A stretch of 64,000 nucleotides of DNA from Euryodendron excelsum (GCA_033060915.1 CM065378.1:53406001-53470000); one strand, 5' to 3'. Positions 49,701 to 60,340 are shown, numbered from the stretch's first letter. Notes: generated from the sequence alone by a model not told the origin. Numbers and translations are program-made.

Positions 49701-51317
49701 GGGTGGGGCTTTTACACATGCCTAATATCAAGAATTAAGCATTCTTGATGGTGGCAAGATTATATCCCTTGACCTCCCAAAAGAAAGAGCAAGGCTCTGG
49801 CCAAATGGGCTAGCCCAGTTGGTTAATCACATCACAAAATATTTCTCAAGGTTTGTAATAAATCCCCTAAATGGTGACATAAAAAATTCCTCTTTAGGTC
49901 AAAAATTTTAAACCCAAAATTCATCCTTGTCTACAAATTAGGAAAGAACACTAAACAGTCGCACAACTTGCTTATTTTATCCTAGCTTTTCTATTTCAAA
50001 ATGGCGGCAAACCTAAGATTCCTTGTAGTGAACATAATAAAGTTAGAAGGTGCAAAGAGGCCCAAAAACAGTTATAACTTCCATCACCACTCTGACGATG
50101 AGCTCTTCTTATTTTCTATAGGTCTAGCAACAAATGAGATGGAGTACGTTTGGCCCCTAAAGTGTATTCATGTGGACACTCATCTTTATACTGTACATGT
50201 CTAACAATTGCTATGTTGAAACCCACACACCTAATTGAATAGCGCATCCATAAGTTTCCAGTTAATATCCAATTCAATTTCAAGCAAATTCATATCTTCC
50301 ACGATGAATATAAAAGAAAAAGAGGAACCGCATTGCATGGGATGTCTAGGTAAATTGCCATCAATTGAATGACTGAAGAAAGGAAATTGGAAAAGATGAA
50401 CTGCACCTGTACATATTAGTATCAAGGGACTGAAAACTCTGCAGGGCGTTTGTGTTCAAGATTGCTTCAATCCCAGATGGGTGGCACAAAAATTCACTAA
50501 TATGATAAATCCTCTTGCCCCCACCGCCGTCATTATAATTTGGCAACTTAACACTATCCTTCTTTGTTGCAGATAACTTTGCTCTTTTCACATTTGAATA
50601 TGATGACTCTTCTTTACTTACTATGATAAAACTGATTTTCCTGCTGAAAGAAATTTGAATTCAAGGCAGCTGTTGTGAAATGCAGCAGAGAATAAAAAAG
50701 ACAAAAACAAATACAATAAAACATGAATCATGTCAAATAAAACAATGAAATTTAGCCAGAACCCGTACAATTAAAAAATTGGGAAGTTAAATGTTTTTAT
50801 TTGGCACCCAGTGAGAAGTTACATGGAACTTTTCTTTTTCCCTTTTTTTTTTCTTTTGTTGAGGGGAGGGGGGAATAGATTACCAAACAAAAGTAGCCTA
50901 ATTAAAAATTAAAAAAAATTAAAATAATAGAGTACTAAATATTTAATAGAGTCCTAAATATTATAGACTAATTTCCACATATTGTGATTAAACATCTGTT
51001 TAGGCAACAAAACATGCACCAACCACACGCCCCCTGCTGACTCAAAGCGAGTGAGAGAAATTCCAGAAGAAAACAATAAAAAAAATTGTCATTTAAAAAA
51101 TCGAAGTATTGCAGTTTCAAATTCAAATGAAGAAACAAAAGAGAACAATAATTGAAGGAGATCAAAGATAATTCCCAAAAGAGAGAAGAAACTCCAAAAC
51201 AATACAGGAAAAAAAATAGAAGGGTGTCTGGTAGTAATAAGAAATTTACCTTGGGTTGATTAACTTTTGGAAAGCATAGAATGGAAATATGGAAGACCCA
51301 TATTTAACTGCCCTCAT
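40704..51317 (-). CDS. DUF1997 family protein, seven coding exons
   Basis: Coding exons on minus: 51317-51250, 50640-50407, 47498-47390, 45159-45114, 44953-44868, 43659-43601, 40794-40704. All junctions are GT-AG, and phases join to 693 bases (230 residues, TGA at 40706-40704). Recognisable plant DUF1997 stretches are YHISEFLCHPSGIEAILNT, VQLLNFEVAPVLDLRVTPTD, DCMVEMLSCK, DSEPFLDVDVKLNLTLE, FTMLPVSAVEGPGN and LDRLVPLLLRQLLRDYEKW. The family (PF09366 as remembered) occurs in cyanobacteria and plants, so a plastid role is likely but unknown. ATG 51317 was chosen because TAG lies in frame just upstream (at 51352). The basic, Ser/Phe-rich N terminus could be a transit peptide. Exon 4 is only 46 bases and introns reach 2.9 kb. 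No inactivating change seen. Confidence 0.88.
40967..41029 (-). repeat. tiny retroposon tail with 17-bp target duplication
   Basis: AGGATTGAGAGAACTCT (40,967-40,983) and AGGATTGAGAGAATTCT (41,013-41,029) differ at one base and flank 29 bases reading TTACTTATCAAAAAATAAAA and so on. This is the signature of a strongly 5'-truncated LINE or SINE insertion, with only the 3' tail left. It lies in the last intron of the DUF1997 gene. The inserted piece reads in plus sense. Confidence 0.6.
41030..43600 (-). other. remaining last intron of the DUF1997 gene
   Basis: The intron spans 43,600-40,795. It is AT-rich with a short (TA)n run near 42,100-42,120. No exon-like segment or recognisable element was found in this part. 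Confidence 0.4.
45160..47389 (-). other. 2.2 kb intron of the DUF1997 gene
   Basis: Between exons 3 and 4. On minus it carries a C-run with CAACCC followed by A19 (plus 46,545-46,590), the same C-then-A style as the poly-C tracts elsewhere. Nothing coding is seen. Confidence 0.4.
47499..50406 (-). other. 2.9 kb intron of the DUF1997 gene
   Basis: AT-rich. From about 48,350 to 50,200 the base composition and short open frames (for example 49,510-49,271 minus) suggest an old inserted repeat, but no retroelement domain is readable. A tRNA-like A-box (TAGCCCAGTTGG) lies at about 49,812 with no B-box after it. Confidence 0.4.
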
Positions 51318-51590
51318 CAGTACTGGAAGAATCACTCCTGCATGCTCCCCTACATGCACAAACAAATATCAGTCAATTCCATAGTATCTGTATACGCGCG
51401 CGTGTGTGTGTATATATATATGTAATTATATGGGAAATGAAGAAATGAAAACAAAAGGAGATATCAGGAGAAGCTAAAATAAATCCAGTTAAAGCATATG
51501 TAAAAGCAATTACACCAATGGTATGAAGTTTCTAAATCAAAGATAAATCAAATCAAACAAATGAAATATATTATGTTTGTATACACATAC

Positions 51591-51710
51591 CACGACTCCT
51601 AAATAAAGAAGAACTTTCAGAGCACTACGGTAGCACTACCAGCTCTCTCTCTCTCTCTCTCATCCGACCACTGGAATTGTAAATTTGTAAGCAGGACGAG
51701 AGAGCGTGGA
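51591..51710 (-). other. probable 5' UTR exon and promoter of the DUF1997 gene
   Basis: On minus, GGAGTCGTG|GTATGTG gives a good donor at 51590. The matching acceptor is probably GTGCATGTAG before 51349. The exon contains a (GA)n/(CT)n run (51,641-51,660). The transcription start is guessed at about 51,700-51,760, so the promoter is shared with or abuts the divergent DUF3537 fragment at 51,927. Confidence 0.45.
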
Positions 51711-51926
51711 AAGCTCCTCCTGGAATTACGGAAATACCACTACTAACGGAGAATGCTAAATGCCATATGTTATCAGACACTCAGTGCAAGCCACGTAGCG
51801 AAGTAAAGGACCTGGAGGAGAGGAGAGGAGAGGAGAGGAGAGAAGAGAGGGCACAAAAATTTGTGACAGAGGCGAATTTTGAGAGAGAGAAAAAGCGCTT
51901 TATAGGGCTAATTGAAATAGCGCTTC

Positions 51927-52380
51927 TTGAAAATCACTCCACTCGTAAAATTCAAGCTCTCGTCGGTGCCCGATTCTCCTTTACTACCGCCGAAGGTATC
52001 GAAAACCGAGAACCAAACTCCTCCGTTGAACCACACAGAGGAAACCCAGGAACAAAAGCCAGAAAACCCAGAAGGAAGAGAAGAAGACTTTGACACCTAT
52101 CTCGATAAATCCCTTCAACGGATAGAATTGTTTCTCTCTCTTTTGGGTTTAAACCAATCCTCTGCCTTGAGCTCTTGGCTTTCGTCGGCCGCGTTTCTGC
52201 TGACTGCCGTCGCGCTTCCGGTGGTTGTGCTTGACGTGTGGAGCTGTTCCAGTTACGAGAAGTACCAAATTAGGGATTTTAGCTCGACATCATTGTTTCG
52301 TAGGCGTGTTTAGCCGCTGTGTCCCTGCTTTGCCTTTCGTACAACCTGCGTGCGCAAGCATGGTATTCGGAAATTTCCCG
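51927..52380 (+). pseudogene. DUF3537 membrane-protein fragment, broken
   Basis: From ATG 51,927 the frame gives a Pro/Glu-rich N terminus, then DTYLDKSLQRIELFLSLLGL, a hydrophobic membrane segment (SAAFLLTAVALPVVVLDVW) and CSSYEKYQIRDF. These match the first exon of plant DUF3537 (PF12056 as remembered). After DF one base is missing near 52,280. The corrected family sequence then meets TAG at 52,301 where Gln is expected. A TGCG duplication near 52,347-52,354 shifts the frame again, and similarity ends by about 52,380. The remaining, mostly membrane-spanning part of the family is absent. It is a 5' gene fragment, divergent from and about 200 bases from the DUF1997 5' end. Confidence 0.72.
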
Positions 52381-52594
52381 TTGTTGAGGGAGAGATCGCG
52401 GTAGAGGAAGAGCTGAAGGACGGAGAACCAAGTGAGGGAAATGAGAGTGAGAGACTGAGAGAAGAAAAGCGTATTTTTTTCTTTTATCCTTCCCCAATTG
52501 CTATACATAAGGTGAAAAATAAAAAGAAAATGCCTCATTTTAAAAAGCATTTTCACTAAAAATGTGATTTCAAATGATCTGAGTTGTTGAATTT

Positions 52595-52916
52595 ATCTTC
52601 TTTTTTTTTTAATTCAAGGCAAAGACATTCACACACACCACATGTAAACTTAACATCTATCGCGATATAGAGTTCACAACTCAAGCAACTCGTCAAAAAT
52701 GAAAAGTTAGGAGAGAGCCTAAATACCCAATCTATTAGAAGTTATCAGTTGATGTGGAAACATAAGCACACATAAGGCTTTTTCTTTTAAATTTAAGGCA
52801 AAGACACTCACACACACCACATGCAAACCCAACATCTACTGCAGTATAGAGTCCACAACCCAAGCAACTCGTCAAAAACGAAAAGCTAGGGGAGAGACTA
52901 AATACCCAACCTTCTA
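52595..52916 (-). mobile_element. dimeric SINE-like retroposon
   Basis: 322 bases flanked by perfect 14-bp duplications, GAGTTGTTGAATTT at 52,581-52,594 and 52,917-52,930. It contains two head-to-tail monomers of about 140 bases sharing AAGGCAAAGACA(T/C)TCACAC, CTCAAGCAACTCGTC/CCCAAGCAACTCGTC and CTAAATACCCAA. Each has a T-rich stretch on plus, so the minus strand ends each in an A-rich tail. No clear pol III A/B boxes were seen, so this could be a non-SINE gene-derived retroposon. Confidence 0.68.
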
Positions 52917-53055
52917 GAGTTGTTGAATTTCAAATGGTGCAGAATATGAATTTTTAAATTAAGTTAAAACAACACACAGATTCAATATTTTTATCAAAAA
53001 ATAACAAAAAAATTAGCCTATCATTCATCTTTGGTAAGACATTAATTTGCTCATA

Positions 53056-53079
53056 CATACATACATACATACATACATA
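53056..53079 (+). repeat. (CATA)n microsatellite
   Basis: About six CATA units (ACATACATACATACATACATA). The surrounding 52,931-53,690 is AT-rich intergenic sequence with no gene seen. Confidence 0.85.
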
Positions 53080-53917
53080 AATATGAGATCTCTACAAAAG
53101 ATACATGAAAAATTACATTAAGCCAAACTTAATGAAACCATGATTTATTTGTTTTTCTGTTGATTAAAAAATTATTTCTTGTACTATAAAACAAAAAATG
53201 TACCCAAAATGAGGTTTTATTTACGACAAAATTTTAAGATATGTAATAACAAAAAAAAAATATATTTTGGCATAAAAAGGATCCTAGCTAACATAATTTA
53301 GTGGGTAAAGACTTTTAATTGAATTTCGCTTTTCTTTCCAATTAAAAAGTTATGCCTAAGAGGAGGTTGATCTTAAATTGCTTTTCATGAGCTCGCATTC
53401 TACGTATCCGTTTAAAGTTTAGACATCTTATAGCCAAATAAAAAAATAAAAAATATTTGAAACTTAACTTAGATTCTTTCCCAGCCGTTACCTATACAAT
53501 TATTTAAATCATAAATAACTATACTCTGTTAGAAGAATTCTCAAAGTCCAAAGTTTGTACTCACGCCGATCAATTAGTATGAAGCAAATGATTTTGATCA
53601 CGCTAAATGCCCGTCAGTTCTGAGAGGATAAGCAAAAATTCTAGGTCCATTATTACTCATTTTGTAAATCGGCTTGCTATCTGATCACTTTTCAGCAACC
53701 CATGCACACTAGTAGCCGAACTATTCTGCCATGCCCAAGAACCTCCATACCAAAAACAAAGACAGGCGCCAGTCTTCCAAATAATGAAGTCTTAATTCCA
53801 AGTAATACCAGTAAGAATAACGATGAGGACGAAGAATAACAGGATGGAATCAGACAATTACAGAAAGGGTTTTTTGCTTGGCCGATTAAAGGAGGCACCT
53901 AAATTTTTAACTCTTCT
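53080..53917. other. intergenic and probable 3' UTR of the methyltransferase gene
   Basis: No gene. The 3' UTR of the minus-strand RsmH-like gene should occupy part of 53,917 downward. A short minus-strand open frame (53,898-53,692) is not supported. Confidence 0.45.
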
Positions 53918-54735
53918 TCAAACCAACTGAATCACCCTTAGTTTAGCACTCCAGCTCCTGTGGTTCAATCTCTCTTCCTCGTCAGAAGGTGTTATGGGTC
54001 TCTTTGTGAGGATTGCTCCATTCAACCCTTGTATCCTCCGCCTAATCCATGCTTCTTTATCATCGCTGTCGTCATTAATTTCTCTCAAATCCCACGAGCT
54101 TCTCTCTTCATCTTCGTCACCATCTCCACCTTCATTTCTGCCCCTGTTAATGATGTTGAGAAATGTTTGTTTCACAATCCTGTCCTCCAAACTGTGGAAA
54201 GAGATTACAGCAAGCCTACCCCCAGGTGCGTGGCAATTGAAACAAGCATAAAGAGAATCTTTAAGCGTGTTGAGTTCATCATTAACTGCTATCCTCAGAG
54301 CTTGAAATACTCGCGTTGCTGTTTTTATCCAGCCTTGGCTCCCACCTGTTACAACTAAAGATAATTTATCCATCAACCTTGACAAGAGTATACATAAATT
54401 TGTGCTATTAGCACTTGGACAGTTCACATGTGGAGATAATTAAGAAGACAGAGAATGGCATCACAAGAGTTGCAAGCAAGAGGTGTTTGAACTGGTCAAC
54501 AATAGTTAGATTTTGTTAGAAGGGATATATGGAAAGGAGAAGGCAGAACGAAACTATGAAGTAGAAAAGGAGAGAAGCCCACCTTTTATCCTGGAAGTCG
54601 AATTCCAAATAAGATCTGCTAGTTCTCCAGTAGTGTGTAATCCACCCTTTTGACGGGCCTTAACAATCTTATTCTGAAGGGAGTACCAATTGCTTTCCAC
54701 CCCATACTTGTGCAGGATTCGGCCCACTTCAACAT
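53918..54735 (-). CDS. RsmH/MraW-type rRNA (cytosine-N4)-methyltransferase, last two exons
   Basis: Exons 54735-54583 and 54345-53918 join AAA G|GTGGG ... AACAG|GTGGG in phase (193 codons plus stop, first codon split). The sequence [62 protein letters not shown]-like [20 protein letters not shown] and [17 protein letters not shown] is the C-terminal half of the RsmH family, which methylates N4 of C1402 of 16S rRNA. Plant members act in plastids or mitochondria (Arabidopsis CMAL and At5g10910 from memory). The acceptor CCAG|ATGTTG at 54,735 demands an upstream exon. The N-terminal exons with the SAM-binding motif were not found up to 64,000. They may lie right of the window behind a very long intron, or be lost. 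The visible frame is intact. Confidence 0.86.
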
Positions 54736-57539
54736 CTGGCCAAGAATCAAGAATTTAGTATGTCTTCCGCTTTAAGAATTGCCTGTCATATCCCTGTTCC
54801 AATCAGCTAATTGAGAGAAATATAGGGACTTTCTGCTGCAAGCAAGCGGAGGAACACAGATGTCAACAGAAAAAATGTTTCAGTCCACTTCCAAACAAGG
54901 GCATAATATCACAACGAAAATATAAGCCACAGGATAATATAAAAGAAAATTTCTAAACAACAAAAGAAAAGAGCGAGAGAGAGAGAGAGTGAGAGAGAGA
55001 GAACCATCACAAGGATTTAGTTAACTAGTTATCAGACAAGTTTGGGTCAGTATTAGTGGACAGGGGAGAAAATCAAGTGGCTGTTCATCTATTAGAGTGA
55101 TAATACACTGTATCACATGCAAAGATAAGCATTTTCAAGTAGTCAAATGAGCTAATTGGAAAGTCCCCAATACTTGTTGGATGGCCCTTGGTGTACAATG
55201 AAGGCATATCCTACACAACTAATTTGAACCTAAGAAGCACAGACACGGATACGACACGCTGACACGGTAATTTTTAAAAAATGTAGAACACGACACGGTA
55301 GGAACATTGCAAAAATATATACATTTCTTTATTTTTATATTAGTGTTAACCCGTGCGATGCACAGAAGTCACGAATCTTACAATTTAAAATAGAAAGATG
55401 TTTTGTGTCATGAAATATTAAGCGTTACAATAAATAAATAGTTAATATTAATGACAGTTCACCTCCTTGTGTTTATGTGTATGCCAAATCAGTCAAGACA
55501 ATTATTCAAATTCTCCTATTCACATACACCTGATTGCATAACTCTGAACGTTATGGAGAAAGTAGACTTAGGTAAGGGAATTTGGAAATCTAGTGAAATT
55601 TGGTTAGAAAATGACATTCTAAGCATGATTAAATTTTAGCCAAATTATATAATTTTGGTGAATTTGCAATTTAGAGTTTTCTTACCATGCCATTTTAGGA
55701 TATTTTGTGTTAATTTTCAATTTTGTCTAGATTATTTTGGAATGTTTTCTTAAGTTTCTAGTCTCCAAATCTAAGTTTAGTTAGATTTGGTATTTCTTTT
55801 ATTTCCATAGTAGAATAGATTGTTCTAAGGTTGTACTTATGCACTTTCCATAGCAGAATAGATTGTACTTAATGTTTTTTTTTCTCAGCATAAAAGAGGA
55901 AATAAGAGAATTTACACCCAACTTCTTTATTACTACTACGACCACCACCACCATCAATAATCATAGTCTTCATGCCCCAAGAAAAACTTTGACTATTTCT
56001 TGTTCTGTTATTGAAAGCTCTTCACAATCAACAAAACCCAGACAACATAACCTAATAAAAAAATAAGTACCATAGTTGAATGTTAGTCACCATAAAATCA
56101 AAATCACTTGTTAACTCAAACAGAAAAGGATCAATCAAAATAAAAAGACATATGATTAATTAAAGAATATCAAAACTATCAAAGTTCAAACAACAAAATT
56201 ACACAGATACATGCGGACTTGAAATATTGCAAAAAAAGAAAGAAAATACACTTAAGGACAAGAAAGTCCAAGAGAATATGTTCTTCAATGTTCTCTCAAA
56301 TATTGTCAAAGGAAAAAATGGGAAAGAAAAGGCAAAAAAAAAAGCCTGTGAGATTAAAGCCAAAAAAATGGAAAAAGAAAACTCAATCATTTGAATTCTT
56401 AACAAAGACTTCCAAGAACTGTGTTGGGTTCCAATCATTGAAATTTCATTTGCTATCTTGTAACAACAACTTAAAAAATAATTCAAGCGAGATCATAAAT
56501 TGTTCAAAGTTAAAAATTGCACTAATATTTAGTTGAAACTCCAAACTTAAAAAAAAGATTTGGAAAAACAATAGGATTGTCGTCCAGTCCAGCATCAAAC
56601 TATATCAATCATAGGTGAGCATGCATAAATGTCTAACGTAGTAAAAGAAAAAAGTTATGAAAACACGGAAAGAATGAGAAGAAGATAAAGAAGAATATAG
56701 ATGGAGAGCAACCAAAAAAAAAGAAGCAAATTCTTAGCTCAACGTGAAGAAGAAAAAGAACACACACAGATATCTATGGCCTATGGGTTCCTTATTTGTA
56801 TTAGGAAAACATTTTAGGAAATGATTTGTTTTATAGTATTAGAGAATGTTAGGAATGTTAATTGGAGAGAGATTTTTGGGATTTGAGAGATATTTTAGGC
56901 ATGGTATTATTTAATGGAATAATAAGAGTAAACTTGTACAAAATCACAAATATATAGTATAGAATTGAATTTCAAATTTTAAATTTAGGTGAGATTCTAA
57001 ATTTTAAAATTAAAAGTGAATCATCCATATACACTCCTTTTTGCCATCTTAGTTGGGAATCCACATTATGATCAACATTCATTTTCGGTTCACCAACAAA
57101 AAAATAATAATAATATATATTCTGTATATTCATATCACTATCAAAGGTCAAGCTTGATGACCACTAAAAAAGCCAAACAATATCCTCTAAGACTGCGGTC
57201 GGCCACCGGAGTATAGAGAGAGAATTTTCAAAATTTTTGTAAGATTTTTCTTTATCAATTAGACAGAAATTTTGGGAATTGATTATGTAACCAATTATTA
57301 ATGAGAGTAATTTTAGGAATATGGAGAGATCTAAGGAGGGATTTAAGAATCTATTTAATTTTGGATTCCTTTTATAGTATTAAATATTCAAAAATAAGAG
57401 AAATTAGAATGGGAGAGGAGGGGGACCAGGTGGTAGGAGAGAGATAGAGAGGGAGTGTGTTTGACAGGTTTGAGATTAGTAGATATGCCACATGGCAATC
57501 AAGATTATGATAATTTTCCTAACAATTAACTTCTTTCAT

Positions 57540-57806
57540 TTTTTTTTTTTTTTTTGTGTTTTCTTGTCAAAATTTTATTATTTTAATTATTTTCTACGAA
57601 TAATTTTTAGTTTAATTATTTGTTTCTTGTCTTTTTTTTTTTTTTTTTTTTTGCTTTCCTTATAAGAGAGGGATAGAGGAGCTTAATTGGTTGGAGGAGC
57701 TAGGTGTGCCACATGGCTTCCTAGTATTTTAAGTTTTTTGAAAATTTAGAGATGAATTTTTAGAGGCCTGTGAGAGCTTAGTACATTTGCATGTAGTATA
57801 GTATAG

Positions 57807-57838
<32 letters not shown>

Positions 57839-58380
57839 AAAGAGATAGAGAGAGAGTGAGAGTGCTAACTGCCATTGTTTTCCTCCGTGGCAAGGCTGCA
57901 CCAGTTTGCTCAGCTACTATAGTGAAAGATTATATATGGTATGGTCGACCGGTATGTGGTAGGGTTTTGAGGTAGAGAGAGAAAGAGAGAGATTCTGGTT
58001 TCTATAGATTAGTTTTTAGGGTTTTTTTTTGCTTCTCTATTTAGGAAAGGGCGGGAGGGAGGGAGAGCTAGATTTCTATTTCCTTTAGTGCTTTGTTTTT
58101 GGTTTCCATAGATTAGTTTTTTCATTTTAGATATTTTTTTTGTTTCCTTGGCAATATTTATCATTTAATATTTTTCCATGATTATTTTTTTGTTTAAGTA
58201 TTTATATTTTTTTTCCTTTGTTTCCTTTGTAAAAGAAAGAGAGAGGAGTGTGATTGGTTAAAAGAGCTCGGTGTGCCCCGTGGCGTCTTAATATTTTAGG
58301 TTTTATGAGAATTTAGAGTTGGATTTTTGAAGGCTTGAGAGCCTCCCACTACATTTGCATATATATATATATAGTATAGA
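57540..58380 (+). repeat. degenerate tandem duplication of about 590 bp
   Basis: GAGCTAGGTGTGCCACATGGC with TATTTTAAGTTTT and TTTAGAG(A/T)TGAATTTT (57,700-57,770) recurs as GAGCTCGGTGTGCCCCGTGGC (58,265-58,330). Both copies are preceded by T-rich stretches and AGAGAG, and both are followed by ACATTTGCAT and a short AT/TAGTATAGAT tail. Lies inside the TIR element. Confidence 0.65.
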
Positions 58381-58439
58381 TGTCTTATATATTCATATTA
58401 TAATCAAGGGTAATCAATAAGTGCAAGAAAATGCTAAAT

Positions 58440-58886
58440 AAAAACCAATCAGCACAAAAAAAAAAAAAAAAAGGAGCTGCAGCAATCATAATCAAAGAGA
58501 AAAAAATGTATCAGCAAAAAAAAAAAAAAAAAACAGAGCAGCAGCAAACATATTTAGAGAGAAGAAAATGTATCAGCAAAAAAAAAAAATAGAGCAGCAG
58601 CAAACATATTCAGAGAAGAAGAAGAAGACGAGGAAAATGAATCAGCAAAAAAAAAAAAAGAAAAGAGCAGCAGCAAAACAATAAGAGAATCAGCAAAAAT
58701 TAGCAAAATCAGCGCAAAAAAAAAAAAAAACAGGGCAGCAAGAATCATAATCAGAGAAGAAGAAGAAGAAGAAGAAGAAGAGGAGGAAGAAGAAAATGAA
58801 TCAGCCAAAAAAAAAAAAAAAAACGGAGCATATTCAGAGAAGAAGAAGAAGATAGCACAAGAAGAAGATTCGCAGAAGAAGAAGAA

Positions 58887-58945
<59 letters not shown>
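58440..58945 (+). repeat. purine-rich tandem field with GAA, CAGCAG and A-runs
   Basis: Units of about 60-75 bases (ATCAGCAAAAAAAAAAAA, then GAGCAGCAGCAAACATATT, CAGAGAAGAAGAAG) repeat about six times and end in a (GA)n run at 58,896-58,940. Pyrimidines are scarce on the plus strand. The minus-strand open frame seen here (Ser and Phe runs) is low-complexity and not a gene. Confidence 0.8.
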
Positions 58946-59385
58946 CCTAAAGATTAAATCTTTTCTTTGTCTTTTCTTCTTCTTCGATTCCTTCTCCTTC
59001 TACAGTAGCCAACAGGTAAGTTTTTCACTTTAGGTTTCTCTCTCTCTCTCTCTCTCTTTTCTGTCTCTCTTTTTCATTAGAAGTCTGATGTGTTATTTTT
59101 AATTAAAGAGAAAATTTAAGTTTTTATAATTACAAAGTGACCCCCCATTTTTTTATTTTTATAATTACACTTGAGCCCCCGCCGTGTACCTAGCGTGTCC
59201 AAAATAGGACACGCGTGTCCAAGCCGTATTCTAGAAGTGTCCGAGGTAAAAAATAATAATAATAAATTAGACACGGCACGTGGCGTGTCCGACACGTGTC
59301 CCACGCGTGTCCGACACGTGTCCCACGCATGTCCGACACCAGTACATTGCCTCCGGGGAAATGTCCATGCTTCCTAGATTTGAAC

Positions 59386-59789
59386 TATTCGCACTGACAA
59401 TGAATACGTATACAACTCCTGAATTAGTCCTATAACTTATAACATATGAATCTAAAGAAAACAATACAAGAACTCCTTGGCAGCATCAACAAAAATGATA
59501 GAGAATTGCTGTATTTGATTTGGTCCATTACATTATTCCACACAATAAAATGTGCAACCAAGGTGTCAAAAAAAATATTATCATACCTATCAGCTCTAGA
59601 CAAACAAGGAAAGAAAACAATCAAAATAAATGTACAGTGTGGGTGAGGGTTACTAGGCTGCTAGGATGAGCTGGCTGAGGAAGGCCCTCTAGGAACCCCG
59701 TACCCAGAGGAGAAAAACAGTTGAGGCATTCCTAGTTAGAAAGATAGAGAGTAGAAGTAGAGATTGGTGGCTTAGCCCAAGAGGTGAAG
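59386..59789. other. intergenic between the TIR element and the LTR-like repeat
   Basis: No gene seen. A 66-codon open frame (59,446-59,646) has no recognisable family. Confidence 0.4.
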
Positions 59790-60279
59790 TGTAACATCCT
59801 AGATCTTGCATTCCATCGTATGCCTTTAAATGTGTTTTGTGTGCTTAATTATACTTATAGTTGTGAAATGAGTACATCTTGATTACTTGAATTGAGTAAA
59901 ATTGTATAATGCCTATATTTGATTAGGAATTTTTCATAATTGGTGAGAATTGAATATTTCATACTATAGACATGTTCAAATACTCTAATCAAGGTTCTTA
60001 ATTAGGTTTATTTAATGTTAATTGTATTTTGGAATACTTTTGTGAAAAGTGATTTTGATTAGGGAAACTTAATCATGATTAATTAGACTAATAGTTGTTT
60101 AATTAGGGTTAAGCATTAAGGATTAATTAATTTAAAGCTTGATTAATTAATTTTTAATCATGATTAATTTGTTAGACTAAGTATTAGTGGGAGAGTATCA
60201 CCTCACATGAGGGACACCCTCATCTCTTTCTTGAGGGACATGTGTCTCTTATCCATATTGTCTTGCAAATTGCAAGACA

Positions 60280-60283
<4 letters not shown>

Positions 60284-60338
<55 letters not shown>
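60284..60338 (+). repeat. (GT)n microsatellite
   Basis: About 27 GT units within the LTR-like repeat. Confidence 0.92.

Positions 60339-60340
<2 letters not shown>

Larger units (their letters stand above)
55230..59377. mobile_element. TIR DNA transposon-like element, 8-bp target duplication, GACACG-rich ends
   Basis: ATTTGAAC flanks both sides (55,222-55,229 and 59,378-59,385). Just inside, the left end reads CTAAGAAGCACAGACACG and the right end, reverse-complemented, CTAGGAAGCATGGACAT, a terminal inverted repeat with a few mismatches. The left subterminal zone carries GACACGG/CGACACG motifs. The right one carries a 22-bp tandem unit (59,283-59,326: GCGTGTCCGACACGTGTCCC plus AC). Eight bases is typical of hAT elements, but the TIR is not the usual CAGGG type. 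No transposase was seen. The interior is AT-rich with duplications and a purine tract, so it is non-autonomous or composite. Confidence 0.65.

Noticed and set aside
49805..49835. tRNA-like A-box (TAGCCCAGTTGG)
   Set aside because: No B-box (GGTTCGA) at the right distance and no cloverleaf, so neither a tRNA nor a supported SINE.
53960..54358. Plus-strand ORFs over the RsmH exon
   Set aside because: They are antisense shadows of the clear minus-strand methyltransferase exon.
58554..58808. Ser- and Phe-run ORF on minus
   Set aside because: Low-complexity reading of a purine tract, not a protein gene.
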